In this document: one piece after another, positions 1-7,963 of the stretch
Layout of the letters: the number at the start of each line of letters is the position of its first letter
How positions within the stretch are numbered: the first letter of the stretch is position 1
Source of the DNA: Comamonas sp. NLF-1-9
GTDB taxonomy: Bacteria; Pseudomonadota; Gammaproteobacteria; Burkholderiales; Burkholderiaceae_C
Assembly (NCBI RefSeq): GCF_019195435.1
Contig: NZ_CP078069.1
Coordinates: forward strand, 1,984,001 to 2,048,000
Direction of reading: 5' to 3'
Length of the DNA stretch: 64,000 bases
The notes under the pieces: model-generated
The model's database searches: none
Told to the model about the DNA's origin: nothing
What the model saw: the letters and a program-made list of their open reading frames with translations, nothing else
Program-made: the position numbers and the translations under genes

Positions 1-284
1 AGCGCACCGGTGGCAAAGGCGCGCCTTGCGGTGCGCTTCATCAGCCGATCGCTCTCGAACTCGACGTACTGGTTGTAGGCCCCGGCGCTGGCCGAGGCCA
101 CGAGCACCGACAACGCGAGCACCGTCACCTGCAGCCAGCTCATGGTCGGCCCCGGCGTGATCGCCATGCCCACCACCGCGGTGATCATGATGAGCACGCC
201 GATGCGCAGCTTGAACAGGGAGATGACGTCCCGCGCCACCTGCGCCGCGCTGCGCCGGGAAACTTCAAGCGTCGTGGTATCCAT
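1..284 (-). CDS. ctaB: Protoheme IX farnesyltransferase (heme O synthase), 5' part only
   Basis: The first 94 codons of a gene that continues past the left edge. The ATG is at 284. The translated start reads MDTTTLEVSRRSAAQVARD and then hydrophobic segments, followed by the polyprenyltransferase motif NQYVEFESDRLMKRTARR, in which Asn and the downstream Asp are the UbiA-family Mg-diphosphate-binding residues. The family converts heme B to heme O by adding a farnesyl group at the cytoplasmic membrane. It lies 33 bp downstream of oxidase subunit I in the same direction, so it is probably the last gene of that operon. With the ctaA-like gene at 2981 it would supply modified heme to the enzyme. 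The C-terminal two thirds are outside the window. Confidence 0.9.
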   Translation of the reverse strand, partial: MDTTTLEVSRRSAAQVARDVISLFKLRIGVLIMITAVVGMAITPGPTMSWLQVTVLALSVLVASASAGAYNQYVEFESDRLMKRTARRAFATGA

Positions 285-317
285 CGCCTGATTATCCAAT
301 GCCGCCGTGAGGAGCGA

Positions 318-2018
318 TCAGCTAAGCCCCCAGAGCTGTCCGAGATACTTCCAGTTGACGAAGTAGTACAGGATGAAGGTCAGCAGGAAGATCATGGTCA
401 GCACGAAGGTGCCGGGGGCCACGAAGCCGGCCGAGCCATAGGTTTGCAGCGGAGCGCTGGGCGCGGCGCGGTTCAGGAAGGTGAAGGTGTTGCTCACCTT
501 GCCGCCATCGAGCCGCTTGCCCCACAGGAGCGAGCCCACCACGAGGTAGATGAAGACCGCACCGCCGATGATCGCGATCACGCCGGTGATGCCGACCAGG
601 CCCATCATCAGGTAGGCCGCACCCGGCCATTCATAGGCCAGCGCATTGCCGTTGAAGGCCATGTCCCAGTGGCGGCGCGACACACCCAGGGTTCCCGCGC
701 CCATCATGACGATGGTGAAGGCGTACATCGCGAAACCGAACAGGAAGGGCTGCAGCCGCGCCAGACCCGGGTTGATGATCTCGCGGCGGAACAGCACCGG
801 CACGAGGAAGTAGGTCAGGCCCATGAAGGTCATGGTGGTGCCTATCACCACGGTGGCGTGGAAGTGGCCGGGCACGTAGATGGTGTTGTGGATCAGCAGG
901 TTGAGCTGCTCCGTGCCCATCATCACGCCAGTGATGCCGCCCAGGAAGCCGAAGCCCACGAGCGAGATGAAGATGCTGGAGAACACCGGATTGCCCCAGG
1001 GCGCCTTGCGCAGCCACTCGAACAGACCCTTGTTGAAGCCCTTGGCGCGCTGGGCCACTTCCATGGCACCGGGCACCGACAGCGCGTGGATCATCGAGGC
1101 CAGCACGGCAAAGTACATGAAGTAGCTGGTGTTGACGATCTTCCACTCGGTGCTCACGCCCGGATCGGCGAGGATGTGGTGGGCGCTGGCCAGTTGCAGG
1201 AACAGGATGTAGAGCAGGAAGGCGCCGCGGCTCACGCGCTCGGACATGGGCTTGGCGCCCAGCACGATGGCGGCGACCGCATACCAGATAGAGATGTGCG
1301 TGGCGACGTTGATTTGCTGCGACGAGTGGCCCAGCGCCCACCAGATCACGCGGTAGGCGAGCGGGTCGACGTTTTGCACCAGGCCCCAGGACAGGAACAG
1401 CGTCGGCACCAGGATGATCGCGCCCGACAGCAACGTGAACACGGCGATGATCGCGGCCGTCATGGCGCCGAAGGTCACCAGCGGAATGGAGCCCTCATAG
1501 GTCTTCTCGCGCTTGGCGACAACCAGCGTGCCGAAGAACACCGCACAGGCGATCAGTGCGCCGACGGCGAACACCACCAGGCCCAGATAGAAGGACCAGT
1601 GGGCCATCATGGGCACGTAGGAGGTCATCATCACGCTGGATTCCCCCTGGAACACGGCGATGTTGTTGACCACGGCGCCAATCAGCATGAGCCAATAGCC
1701 CAGCCAGGCGATCTTCGGCGTGGCGATGCGGCAACGCAACAGCGTGGATGCGGCAAAGTACATCACCGCGACCTCGAAGAAGATCATCCAGTAGATGAGC
1801 ATGTCCAGGCCGTGGGCGGTGAGCACCATGTAGAAGGTGTCGGCCGCCAGCAGATGCACCGCCGGCCAGCGCGTGAGCACCACGCCCAGCGCCAGGATGC
1901 CGCCCACGAGCAGCGCGACGATGGCGGTAAAGGCGTTGGCCTTGATGAGTTTTTCGGCCTGGTCTTCAAACTGCAGACCAGAGCGCGGGCAGGTACGGTA
2001 GGTGGTAGAGACGGTCAT
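318..2018 (-). CDS. B-type heme-copper oxidase subunit I; lacks the cross-linked tyrosine, possible NO reductase
   Basis: 566 residues with about 13-14 hydrophobic segments. Expected metal ligands are present: His69 and His387 for low-spin heme, His385 for high-spin heme (GHFH), and His231, His280 and His281 for CuB (GHSSQQ; AHHILADPG). In oxygen reductases of the A and B families the residue four after the first CuB His is Tyr (H-P-x-V-Y). Here it is Gln235. This replacement is known in nitric-oxide-reducing relatives that also carry CuA. Database annotation would probably call it cytochrome c oxidase subunit I (ba3 or cbb3 type). It sits 15 bp after subunit II, with GAGGGAAG upstream of the ATG. 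Membership of the heme-copper family is certain; the reaction (O2 or NO) is inference. Confidence 0.9.
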   Translation of the reverse strand: MTVSTTYRTCPRSGLQFEDQAEKLIKANAFTAIVALLVGGILALGVVLTRWPAVHLLAADTFYMVLTAHGLDMLIYWMIFFEVAVMYFAASTLLRCRIATPKIAWLGYWLMLIGAVVNNIAVFQGESSVMMTSYVPMMAHWSFYLGLVVFAVGALIACAVFFGTLVVAKREKTYEGSIPLVTFGAMTAAIIAVFTLLSGAIILVPTLFLSWGLVQNVDPLAYRVIWWALGHSSQQINVATHISIWYAVAAIVLGAKPMSERVSRGAFLLYILFLQLASAHHILADPGVSTEWKIVNTSYFMYFAVLASMIHALSVPGAMEVAQRAKGFNKGLFEWLRKAPWGNPVFSSIFISLVGFGFLGGITGVMMGTEQLNLLIHNTIYVPGHFHATVVIGTTMTFMGLTYFLVPVLFRREIINPGLARLQPFLFGFAMYAFTIVMMGAGTLGVSRRHWDMAFNGNALAYEWPGAAYLMMGLVGITGVIAIIGGAVFIYLVVGSLLWGKRLDGGKVSNTFTFLNRAAPSAPLQTYGSAGFVAPGTFVLTMIFLLTFILYYFVNWKYLGQLWGLS

Positions 2019-2033
2019 GGCGCTTCCCTCGCT

Positions 2034-2573
2034 TTACTTCACGTACAGGCGACCGACCATCTCGTGGTGCCCGATGCCGCAGAATTCGTTGCAAACGATG
2101 GCGTAGGTGCCCGATTCGTTGGGCGTGACCTTGATCACGTGCTCATAGCCCGGAACGACCTGGATGTTCAGGTTGATCGGCTGCAGCGAGAAGCCGTGGT
2201 TGTAGTCCATGGAGGTCATGTGCAGCTTGTAGGTCTTGCCCTTTTCCAGCTCGAGAATGGGCCACCAGTTCCACAGGCGACCGATCATGTAGACGTCGCT
2301 GCCTTCGGGCGGCGCGACCACCGGAACTTCCTGTTCGGTCTCGGTACGCACGGTGTACTTCTTGGCGAAGGCCTCGGCGCGCTCGGCAAAGGCGGCCGGA
2401 TCGACCTTGTAGGTTTCGGTAGCCAGGTTCTGTTTGCCGAAGAAGTGCCAGCCGACCATCATGGCGAACATCACCATGCACCAGATGAAGGAGATGATGA
2501 TCCAGATGGTCTCCTGGCGATCCATCGGGTGTTTCCACCACAGCCGGTCTGAAGGAGGCAGGATTGCGGTCAT
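2034..2573 (-). CDS. Heme-copper oxidase subunit II with CuA site
   Basis: 179 residues: one N-terminal membrane anchor (about 22-45), then a periplasmic cupredoxin domain. All CuA ligands are visible: His126 (DYNHGFS), then Cys161, Glu163, Cys165, His169 and Met172 in CNEFCGIGHHEM. It accepts electrons from a soluble carrier such as cytochrome c and passes them to subunit I. It is short compared with A-type subunit II (about 300 residues) and has one rather than two membrane segments, as in ba3-type enzymes. AGGAAG lies 8 nt before the ATG. It lies 19 bp after the small subunit gene and 15 bp before subunit I, so the three are surely one transcript. Confidence 0.92.
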   Translation of the reverse strand: MTAILPPSDRLWWKHPMDRQETIWIIISFIWCMVMFAMMVGWHFFGKQNLATETYKVDPAAFAERAEAFAKKYTVRTETEQEVPVVAPPEGSDVYMIGRLWNWWPILELEKGKTYKLHMTSMDYNHGFSLQPINLNIQVVPGYEHVIKVTPNESGTYAIVCNEFCGIGHHEMVGRLYVK

Positions 2574-2592
2574 GGACGTGCTTCCTTTGTTG

Positions 2593-2748
2593 TTATTTGG
2601 CCAGCGGGATGGTCAGGGTGTCGATGTAGCCCCAGAGGTTGTAGACAACCATGGGAATCATGACCCCCAGAAAGAGCAGCAGGAAAGGGCTGTCCAGCAA
2701 CTGCTGCATGAAGGGCACAGGCTCGTTTTCGTCGTCATGATGGCTCAT
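2593..2748 (-). CDS. Small oxidase-associated membrane protein (subunit IIa-like), 51 aa
   Basis: MSHHDDENEPVPFMQQLLDS followed by one hydrophobic helix and a short tail ending LTIPLAK. The start at 2748 is chosen because GGAG lies 8 nt upstream (2757-2760); longer in-frame readings upstream run through the promoter and the FNR-type box and are not credible. The size and the single helix match the tiny accessory subunit IIa of ba3-type oxidases. The role is inferred from position at the head of the operon. It is too small to assign by similarity alone. Confidence 0.75.
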   Translation of the reverse strand: MSHHDDENEPVPFMQQLLDSPFLLLFLGVMIPMVVYNLWGYIDTLTIPLAK

Positions 2749-2791
2749 GCTGATCGCTCCTTGACAAGGTCGGCTGAATCCGGATTTACGG

Positions 2792-2840
2792 CTCAGGCAG
2801 TCTACAAGCCGGGCCCGGCCTGAAACGTGATCTGGATCAA
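2792..2840 (-). promoter_or_regulatory. Candidate FNR/Anr/Dnr-activated promoter of the heme-copper operon
   Basis: On the minus strand TTGATCCAGATCAC (2827-2840) matches the FNR/CRP-family anaerobic box TTGAT-N4-ATCAA at 9 of 10 positions. A -10-like TAGACT lies at 2799-2804, placing the start near 2792, so the box is centred at -41.5, the classic class II activator position. The 5' leader would be about 43 nt to the ATG at 2748. The box also lies upstream of the divergent ctaA-like gene. The match is seen directly; regulation by oxygen or NO is inferred. Confidence 0.7.
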
Positions 2841-2980
2841 AAAGTAAGAGGATGCCAGCGGGTGCGCCCGCTGGCCGTCGCGCAGCGAGGGTAGTGCAGC
2901 CGCCGCGCAAAAGCAACGTTCGCACCCCGCACGGGTCTGGGGTAGATTCGCGCACCACGGCTTTCACCCTCCGCTACCCC

Positions 2981-3961
2981 ATGGACGCAACGCTCTCCCC
3001 TGCCCGCCCACCTGCCGGCGTGCCCGCGCGCCGCTGGCTGCGCCGCCTCGCCTGGCTGTGCGCCGCAATGGTGCTGGCGATCACCAGCCTGTCGGCCTTC
3101 GTGCGGCTGGTGAACACCGGCATTGGTTGCGAGCCCTGGCCCGCCTGCTACGGGCAGCGGCAACTGGCGCGCGCGCAAGCGCCCAGCGCCCATCTGGCGA
3201 CGCAGCCCGGCGCCAGCGATGCGGCCATCGCCGTGGCGCGCACCGCGCACCGCATCATTGCCTCGAGCAGCCTGGTGGTGGTGCTGGCGCTGCTGGCACT
3301 GGCGGTGCGCCAGCGCTGGCGCCCCGAGGCGGCGCTGGCCGGCGGCCTGCTGGCGCTGGCACTGTTTCTGGCCGTGCTGGGCGCGGCCACGCGCAGTTCG
3401 CTGCTGCCGGCGGTCACGCTGGGCAACCTGCTCGCAGGCTTTGCCATGCTGGTGCTGGCGGTGCTCCTGGCGCGGCGCCCCGCACCCGGCGCCGTCGCGC
3501 CGCCGCTGGCGCGCTGGGCCTGGGTGGCGCTGGCGCTGTGCTTCGTGCAACTGGCCCTGGGCGGCCTGGTCAGCAGCGGTCACGCCGGCCTGTCCTGCCC
3601 GGCGCTGGGAAGCTGCGACGTCTCGAGCGGCACCTGGCGCACGCTCAACCCCTGGTTCGTGCCGGTGGCAGGCACCGCGCCCGACCACGCGGGCGGCGCG
3701 ATTGCGCATCTGCTGCACCGCGCCGCCGGCCTGGCCTTGTCGGGCTTTCTGGTCATCATGGCCTGGCGCGCGTGGCGCATGGCGCGCAAGGCGGCGGCGC
3801 TCGCGCTGGTGGCGCTGCCACTGCTGCAGGTTGGCTTGGGGCTGGGCATCATTGCGCAGCAGCTGCCGCTTGCCGGCACCTGGGCGCACAACCTGCTGGC
3901 CGCGCTGCTGGTGGCGCTGCTTGCAGCCCTGGCCAGCAGCACGGCGCAGCGCCCGCGATGA
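2981..3961 (+). CDS. ctaA: COX15/CtaA-family heme A synthase-like protein
   Basis: 326 residues with about eight hydrophobic segments in two similar halves, as in CtaA. The first half has FVRLVNTGIGCEPWPACYG and AHRIIAS; the second has SSGHAGLSCPALGSC and HLLHRAAGL. These supply the paired heme-ligand histidines and the cysteine pairs of the family. The reaction is oxidation of heme O to heme A in the membrane. The start at 2981 (MDATLSPARPP) is preferred to an in-frame ATG at 2852, because the extra 43 residues are unlike a membrane protein and cover the intergenic region. It diverges from the heme-copper operon and complements ctaB at the left edge, suggesting the enzyme uses an a-type heme. 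Confidence 0.85.
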   Translation: MDATLSPARPPAGVPARRWLRRLAWLCAAMVLAITSLSAFVRLVNTGIGCEPWPACYGQRQLARAQAPSAHLATQPGASDAAIAVARTAHRIIASSSLVVVLALLALAVRQRWRPEAALAGGLLALALFLAVLGAATRSSLLPAVTLGNLLAGFAMLVLAVLLARRPAPGAVAPPLARWAWVALALCFVQLALGGLVSSGHAGLSCPALGSCDVSSGTWRTLNPWFVPVAGTAPDHAGGAIAHLLHRAAGLALSGFLVIMAWRAWRMARKAAALALVALPLLQVGLGLGIIAQQLPLAGTWAHNLLAALLVALLAALASSTAQRPR

Positions 3962-4021
3962 CGCGCGCTGGCCCGGCGCCTGCGGGACAATCGCGCCACC
4001 CCGACTCCTGACCACGCCTAC

Positions 4022-4435
4022 ATGCCACAGCCCGACACCACGCCCGCCACCACGCTGCCCCAGGACAAGGAACTGGTGCTCAAGGTCATCCCCCTGCCCA
4101 GCGACACCAACAGCAACGGCGACATCTTTGGCGGCTGGGTGATGTCGCAGGTCGACCTGGCCGGCTCGGTGTTGAGCGCACGCGTTGCCTGCGGGCGCAT
4201 TGCCACCGTGGCTGTCAATGAATTCGTGTTCAAGCAGCCGGTACGCGTGGGTGACCTGCTCTCTTTTTATTCTTCAGTACTGCGTGTCGGGCGCACTTCG
4301 ATCACCGTGCAGGTCGAGGTGTTTGCCGAGCGCATCCGCGCCCAGGGCCAGTACCTGAAGGTGACCGAGGCGCGCCTGAGCTACGTGGCCATCGACGAGC
4401 AGGGCCGCCCGCGCCCCATCCAGCCCGAGAAGTAA
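4022..4435 (+). CDS. YciA-type acyl-CoA thioesterase (hotdog fold)
   Basis: 137 residues. The motif SDTNSNGDIFGGWVMSQVDLAG is the signature of the YciA/BFIT acyl-CoA hydrolases, with the catalytic Asp in QVDLAG. These enzymes hydrolyse acyl-CoA to free acid and CoA in the cytoplasm and usually form hexamers. The length matches the family (130-150). It starts 60 bp after the ctaA-like gene in the same direction, with no terminator seen between, but a functional link to heme synthesis is not implied. Substrate range cannot be read from sequence. Confidence 0.9.
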   Translation: MPQPDTTPATTLPQDKELVLKVIPLPSDTNSNGDIFGGWVMSQVDLAGSVLSARVACGRIATVAVNEFVFKQPVRVGDLLSFYSSVLRVGRTSITVQVEVFAERIRAQGQYLKVTEARLSYVAIDEQGRPRPIQPEK

Positions 4436-4497
4436 GCGCCTCGCCCCCCGCGGCAAGCACCCGGACGCCGGCAGCCGCCCCGAGCCGGGCGACACGT

Positions 4498-4977
4498 TCA
4501 GGCCACGATGTAGGAAGCCGCGCCCGTGGCCAGCAACTGGCCGTCGGCGCCCAGGCATTCCATGCGCGTGCTGGCCACGCGCGAGCCCAGGCGCAGCACC
4601 TGGGCCTGCAGCTCGAACCACGGGCCTATCGCGGCCCGCAGGTAGTCCACGCGCAGATCGATCGTGCCCAGCCTGGAAAAATGCTGCAGGCGCTGCTCGG
4701 GTGTCTTGTCGGCGTGCCGCGCCGCCATGGCCGCGATGATCGCCAGGCCCCCCATGGCATCGAGGGCCGCGCTGATGGCGCCGCCGTGCAGGCGGTTGTA
4801 GGCAAAGTGGCCCACGAGCTCGGGGCGCATCGCGATGCGTCCCCGGGCCTGGCCGGCGGCCACCTGCGTCACCTTCAGACCAAGCGTGCGGTTGAAGACG
4901 ATTTTTTCTTCGAACAGCTCGCGCAGCAGGGCGATGAATTCGGCATCGAAAGGGTCGGGCGTCGTGGCAGTCGGCAT
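4498..4977 (-). CDS. Thioesterase family protein (PaaI/YigI-like hotdog)
   Basis: 159 residues. The hotdog signature NRLHGGAISAALDAMGG is clear, with RVDYLRAA in the second half. The family hydrolyses medium to long acyl-CoA or aryl-CoA thioesters. The start at 4977 is chosen over the in-frame ATG at 4992 because GAAGG lies 8 nt upstream of 4977 and nothing useful precedes 4992. It converges with the YciA-type gene and has no operon partner. A dispersed repeat lies just upstream (5015-5080). Confidence 0.82.
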   Translation of the reverse strand: MPTATTPDPFDAEFIALLRELFEEKIVFNRTLGLKVTQVAAGQARGRIAMRPELVGHFAYNRLHGGAISAALDAMGGLAIIAAMAARHADKTPEQRLQHFSRLGTIDLRVDYLRAAIGPWFELQAQVLRLGSRVASTRMECLGADGQLLATGAASYIVA

Positions 4978-5014
4978 GGGGCGAGCCTTCATGGAAATAC
5001 CGGGTCGCGTCAGG

Positions 5015-5080
5015 AGCTATCAAAAACCATAGCTGCTAGCGCCGTGTTTGCAAGGTCTTCCGGGCTGAACCCCAGGTTTT
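5015..5080. repeat. Dispersed AGCT-hairpin repeat, degenerate copy
   Basis: AGCTAT-N8-ATAGCT (5015-5034) followed by a diverged GCGCCGTGTTTGCAAGG and CCGGGCTGAA. It matches the 5' half of better copies at 13251, 27313, 35259 and 63159, whose core is ATAGCTG, a CGCTTG-TCCAG-CAAGCG hairpin, then TTTGAGGCC. Confidence 0.55.
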
Positions 5081-5135
5081 AAGGGTAATCACCTAACGCG
5101 AAGACCTGTCGCTGCATGCATTATCGGTATTTATG

Positions 5136-5151
5136 CAAAGCGGGCGCTTTG
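5136..5151. promoter_or_regulatory. Perfect palindrome upstream of livH, candidate operator
   Basis: CAAAGCG-GG-CGCTTTG is a perfect 7-bp inverted repeat centred 30 bp before the livH start codon. It could be an operator or a leader hairpin. No regulator gene adjoins it. Confidence 0.45.
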
Positions 5152-5173
5152 TGAAAATAACGGGAACGCACAG

Positions 5174-6049
5174 GTGCAATTTGTCCAACTTCTGATCAGC
5201 GGTGTAGCCCAGGGCTGCATCTACGGACTGATCGCGCTGGGCTTCGTCCTGATCTACAAGGCCACCGAGATCGTCAGTTTTGCCCAGGGCGAATTCATGA
5301 TGGTCGGCGCCTTCATCGGCGTGGCCGCGATGTCCTTCCTGGGCTTTCCCTTCTGGCTCGCGGTGATCGCCGCGATGGCGGCCATGGGACTGCTGGGCCT
5401 GCTGCTCGAGCGTGTGGTGATACGCCCGGTGCTGGGCCAGCCCGCGTTTTCCATCGTGATGCTGACCATAGGCATAGGTTATCTGCTGCGCGGCCTGGTC
5501 ACGATGATTCCGGGCATGGGCACAGAGACGCACACGCTGGAGGTGCCCTACAAGGACGCGACGCTGCAATGGGGCAGCCTGGTGGTGGGCTCCGAGCAGA
5601 TCGCGGTGATCCTCACCACGGTGCTGCTGTGCGCCTTGCTGTTCGCGATGTTTCGCTACACCCGCCTGGGCGTGGCGATGCAGGCGGCCTCGCAGAACCA
5701 GCTCGCGGCCTACTACATGGGCATACCGGTGCAGCGCATCAACGGCATGGTCTGGGCGCTGGCCGGCATGGTGGCGGCGATCGCCGGCCTGCTGCTTGCG
5801 CCCATCACCTTCGTGCATGCCAACATGGGCTTCATCGGGCTGAAGGCCTTTCCGGCCGCGGTGGTCGGCGGCTTCGGCAGCCTGCCCGGGGCCATCGTCG
5901 GCGGGCTGGTGATTGGCAGCATCGAGTCGCTCTCGGGCTTTTACCTGCCCGAGGGCTTCAAGGACGTGGCCGCCTACGTCGTGGTGCTCATCATGCTGAT
6001 GGTCAGGCCCAACGGCTTGTTCGGCGAGCGCCTGGTCAAGAAGGTCTAG
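5174..6049 (+). CDS. livH: Branched-chain amino acid-type ABC transporter permease LivH
   Basis: 291 residues with eight or so membrane helices. Typical LivH features are the start MQFVQLLISGVAQGCIYGLIALG, SFAQGEFMMVGAF, and the C-terminal AAVVGGFGSLPGAIVGGLVIG. It forms the inner-membrane channel with LivM. The start is a GTG at 5174 with only a weak GGGAA upstream. First gene of a tightly packed cluster livH-livM-livG-livF-acyl-CoA synthetase-livK. In this arrangement the substrate may be a carboxylic acid later activated to CoA rather than an amino acid; that is inference from the ligase. Confidence 0.92.
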   Translation: MQFVQLLISGVAQGCIYGLIALGFVLIYKATEIVSFAQGEFMMVGAFIGVAAMSFLGFPFWLAVIAAMAAMGLLGLLLERVVIRPVLGQPAFSIVMLTIGIGYLLRGLVTMIPGMGTETHTLEVPYKDATLQWGSLVVGSEQIAVILTTVLLCALLFAMFRYTRLGVAMQAASQNQLAAYYMGIPVQRINGMVWALAGMVAAIAGLLLAPITFVHANMGFIGLKAFPAAVVGGFGSLPGAIVGGLVIGSIESLSGFYLPEGFKDVAAYVVVLIMLMVRPNGLFGERLVKKV

Positions 6050-6053
6050 GCCC

Positions 6054-7130
6054 ATGCGTTTCATTTTCAAGACCTCCTACCAGCAGGACATCCGCCTGGC
6101 CAAGCATGGCGGCCATCGGTTCTGGTATGGGCTGCTGCTGCTCGGGCTGCTGGCCGCGCCCGCGCTGCTGCCCGAATACTGGCTGGCCCAGCTCACCTTC
6201 GTGCTGATCTACGGCATTGCCGGCCTGGGGTTGATGCTGCTGGCGGGCTTTACCGGCCAGTTCTCGCTCGGGCATGCGGCCTTCCTCGGGGTGGGCGCCT
6301 ACACCCAGGCGCTGCTCACCGCCATGGGCTGGCCCTTCCTGCTGTCGCTGTCGTGCGCGGCGCTGCTCTCGGCCGCGGTGGGCATCGTCGTGGGCCTGCC
6401 GGCGCTGCGCGTCAAGGGCATCTATCTGGCCATTGCCACGCTGGCCTTCGGCTTCATCGTGGAGGAGATCTTCGCGCGCTGGGAGTCGGTCACCGGCGGC
6501 AACAAGGGCATCTTCCTGCAGCCGCCGCAGGTCATGGGATACGCCTTCGAGTCGTCGCAGGCGTTTTACTTCCTGTGCCTGGTGATCGCCATCGTCTGCA
6601 CGCTCGCGATCCTGAACCTTCTGCGCGCGCCCACGGGGCGGGCCTTCGTCGCAATCCGCGATTCGGAGATCTCGGCGCAGAGCATGGGCATACACCTTGC
6701 GTACTACAAGACCTTGTCGTTTGCGCTGTCGGCGGCGCTGGCGGGCATCGCCGGCGCGCTCTATGGCCACAAGCTGCAGTTCATCACGCCCGAGCAGTTC
6801 GACATCGTGCAGTCCATCGACCTGCTGCTGATGATCGTCATCGGCGGCCTGGGTTCGGTGCACGGCGCCTTCCTGGGCGCGATGTTCCTGATCTTCATGC
6901 CTCAGCTCATCAGCCTGTCCAAGGACTGGCTGCCCGATTCGATAGGCCAGTCGCCAGGCCTGCAGACCTTCGTCTATGGTGCGGTGCTGATCGTCTTCGT
7001 GATGTTCGAGCCGCTGGGCATCTATGGGCGCTGGATCAAGGTGCGCGCCTGGCTGCAGCTGTTCCCCTTCTACCGGCGCGGGATGTTCCGGCGCCAGAAG
7101 TCCTTCCAGAAATCGGAGCGGCTGAGATGA
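6054..7130 (+). CDS. livM: Branched-chain amino acid-type ABC transporter permease LivM
   Basis: 358 residues with about ten membrane helices. GLMLLAGFTGQFSLGHAAFLGVGAY and LPALRVKGIYLAIATLAFG are the standard LivM motifs, and IGGLGSVHGAFLGA near residue 265 is the loop that contacts the ATPase. It pairs with LivH. It starts 4 bp after livH and overlaps livG by 4 bp (ATGA at 7127), indicating translational coupling. Confidence 0.92.
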   Translation: MRFIFKTSYQQDIRLAKHGGHRFWYGLLLLGLLAAPALLPEYWLAQLTFVLIYGIAGLGLMLLAGFTGQFSLGHAAFLGVGAYTQALLTAMGWPFLLSLSCAALLSAAVGIVVGLPALRVKGIYLAIATLAFGFIVEEIFARWESVTGGNKGIFLQPPQVMGYAFESSQAFYFLCLVIAIVCTLAILNLLRAPTGRAFVAIRDSEISAQSMGIHLAYYKTLSFALSAALAGIAGALYGHKLQFITPEQFDIVQSIDLLLMIVIGGLGSVHGAFLGAMFLIFMPQLISLSKDWLPDSIGQSPGLQTFVYGAVLIVFVMFEPLGIYGRWIKVRAWLQLFPFYRRGMFRRQKSFQKSERLR

Positions 7131-7963
7131 GCGGCAACCTCCTCTTGAGCGCGCAGCACCTGAGCGTGCGCTTCGGCGGCCTGCTGGCCGTGAACGACGT
7201 CGGTTTCGAGGTGCGGCAGGGCGAGGTCTTCACGCTGATCGGCCCCAATGGCGCGGGCAAGACCACGGTGTTCAACCTGATCAGCCGCATCTACCAGCCG
7301 ACGAGCGGCCACATCGACTACGCCGGCCCCGAGGGCACGCTGCGCCTGACCGAGCAGGCGCCGCATGCGGTGGCCGAGCTCGGCATTGCGCGCACCTTCC
7401 AGAACATCGAGCTGTTCGAGCACGCAAGCGTTCTGGCCAACCTCTTGATCGGGCGCCACATCCGCCGGCGCACCGGCCTGCTGAGCGACATGCTGTTTAC
7501 CGGGCGCACCCGCGCCGCCGAGGTGCAGGCGCGCGAGAAGGTGGAGGAAGTCATCGACTTCCTCGACCTGCAGCACTACCGCGACACCCTGGTCGGCGGC
7601 CTGCCCTACGGCGTGCGCAAGGTGGTGGAGCTGGGCCGCGCGCTGTGCACCGAGCCGCGCCTGCTGCTGCTCGACGAGCCCTCGTCCGGCCTGAACGTGG
7701 AAGAAACCGACGACATGGCCTTCTGGATCGAGGACATCCGAAAAGACCTGGGCATCACCGTGCTGATGGTTGAGCACGACATGTCGCTGGTCTCGCGCGT
7801 GTCCGACCGGGTGCTGGCGATGAACCAGGGCGAGGTGCTGGCGCTCGGCACCCCCGCCGAGGTGCAGGCCCACGCGGGCGTGGCCGAGGCCTATCTGGGC
7901 ACGATAGACGACGTGAGCAATCTGCGCCGCCCCGCCGGCCAGCGGGTGGGAGGGCGCGCATGA
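7127..7963 (+). CDS. livG: ABC transporter ATP-binding protein LivG
   Basis: 278 residues. Walker A GPNGAGKTT (39-47), a family signature in the form LPYGVRKVVELGRAL, Walker B LLLLDEPSSGL and the switch His in MVEHDMSLV. The start at 7127 is fixed by the ATGA overlap with livM and by MSGNLLLSAQHLSVRFGGL, a normal LivG start. It powers the LivHM channel together with LivF. The signature motif has PYG rather than the usual SGG or SYG, common in LivG proteins of this type. Confidence 0.93.
   Translation: MSGNLLLSAQHLSVRFGGLLAVNDVGFEVRQGEVFTLIGPNGAGKTTVFNLISRIYQPTSGHIDYAGPEGTLRLTEQAPHAVAELGIARTFQNIELFEHASVLANLLIGRHIRRRTGLLSDMLFTGRTRAAEVQAREKVEEVIDFLDLQHYRDTLVGGLPYGVRKVVELGRALCTEPRLLLLDEPSSGLNVEETDDMAFWIEDIRKDLGITVLMVEHDMSLVSRVSDRVLAMNQGEVLALGTPAEVQAHAGVAEAYLGTIDDVSNLRRPAGQRVGGRA

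Noticed and set aside
444..2552. 702-codon open frame on the plus strand opposite the heme-copper operon
   Set aside because: His/Arg/Gln-rich low-complexity reading of the complement of real membrane proteins; no family features.
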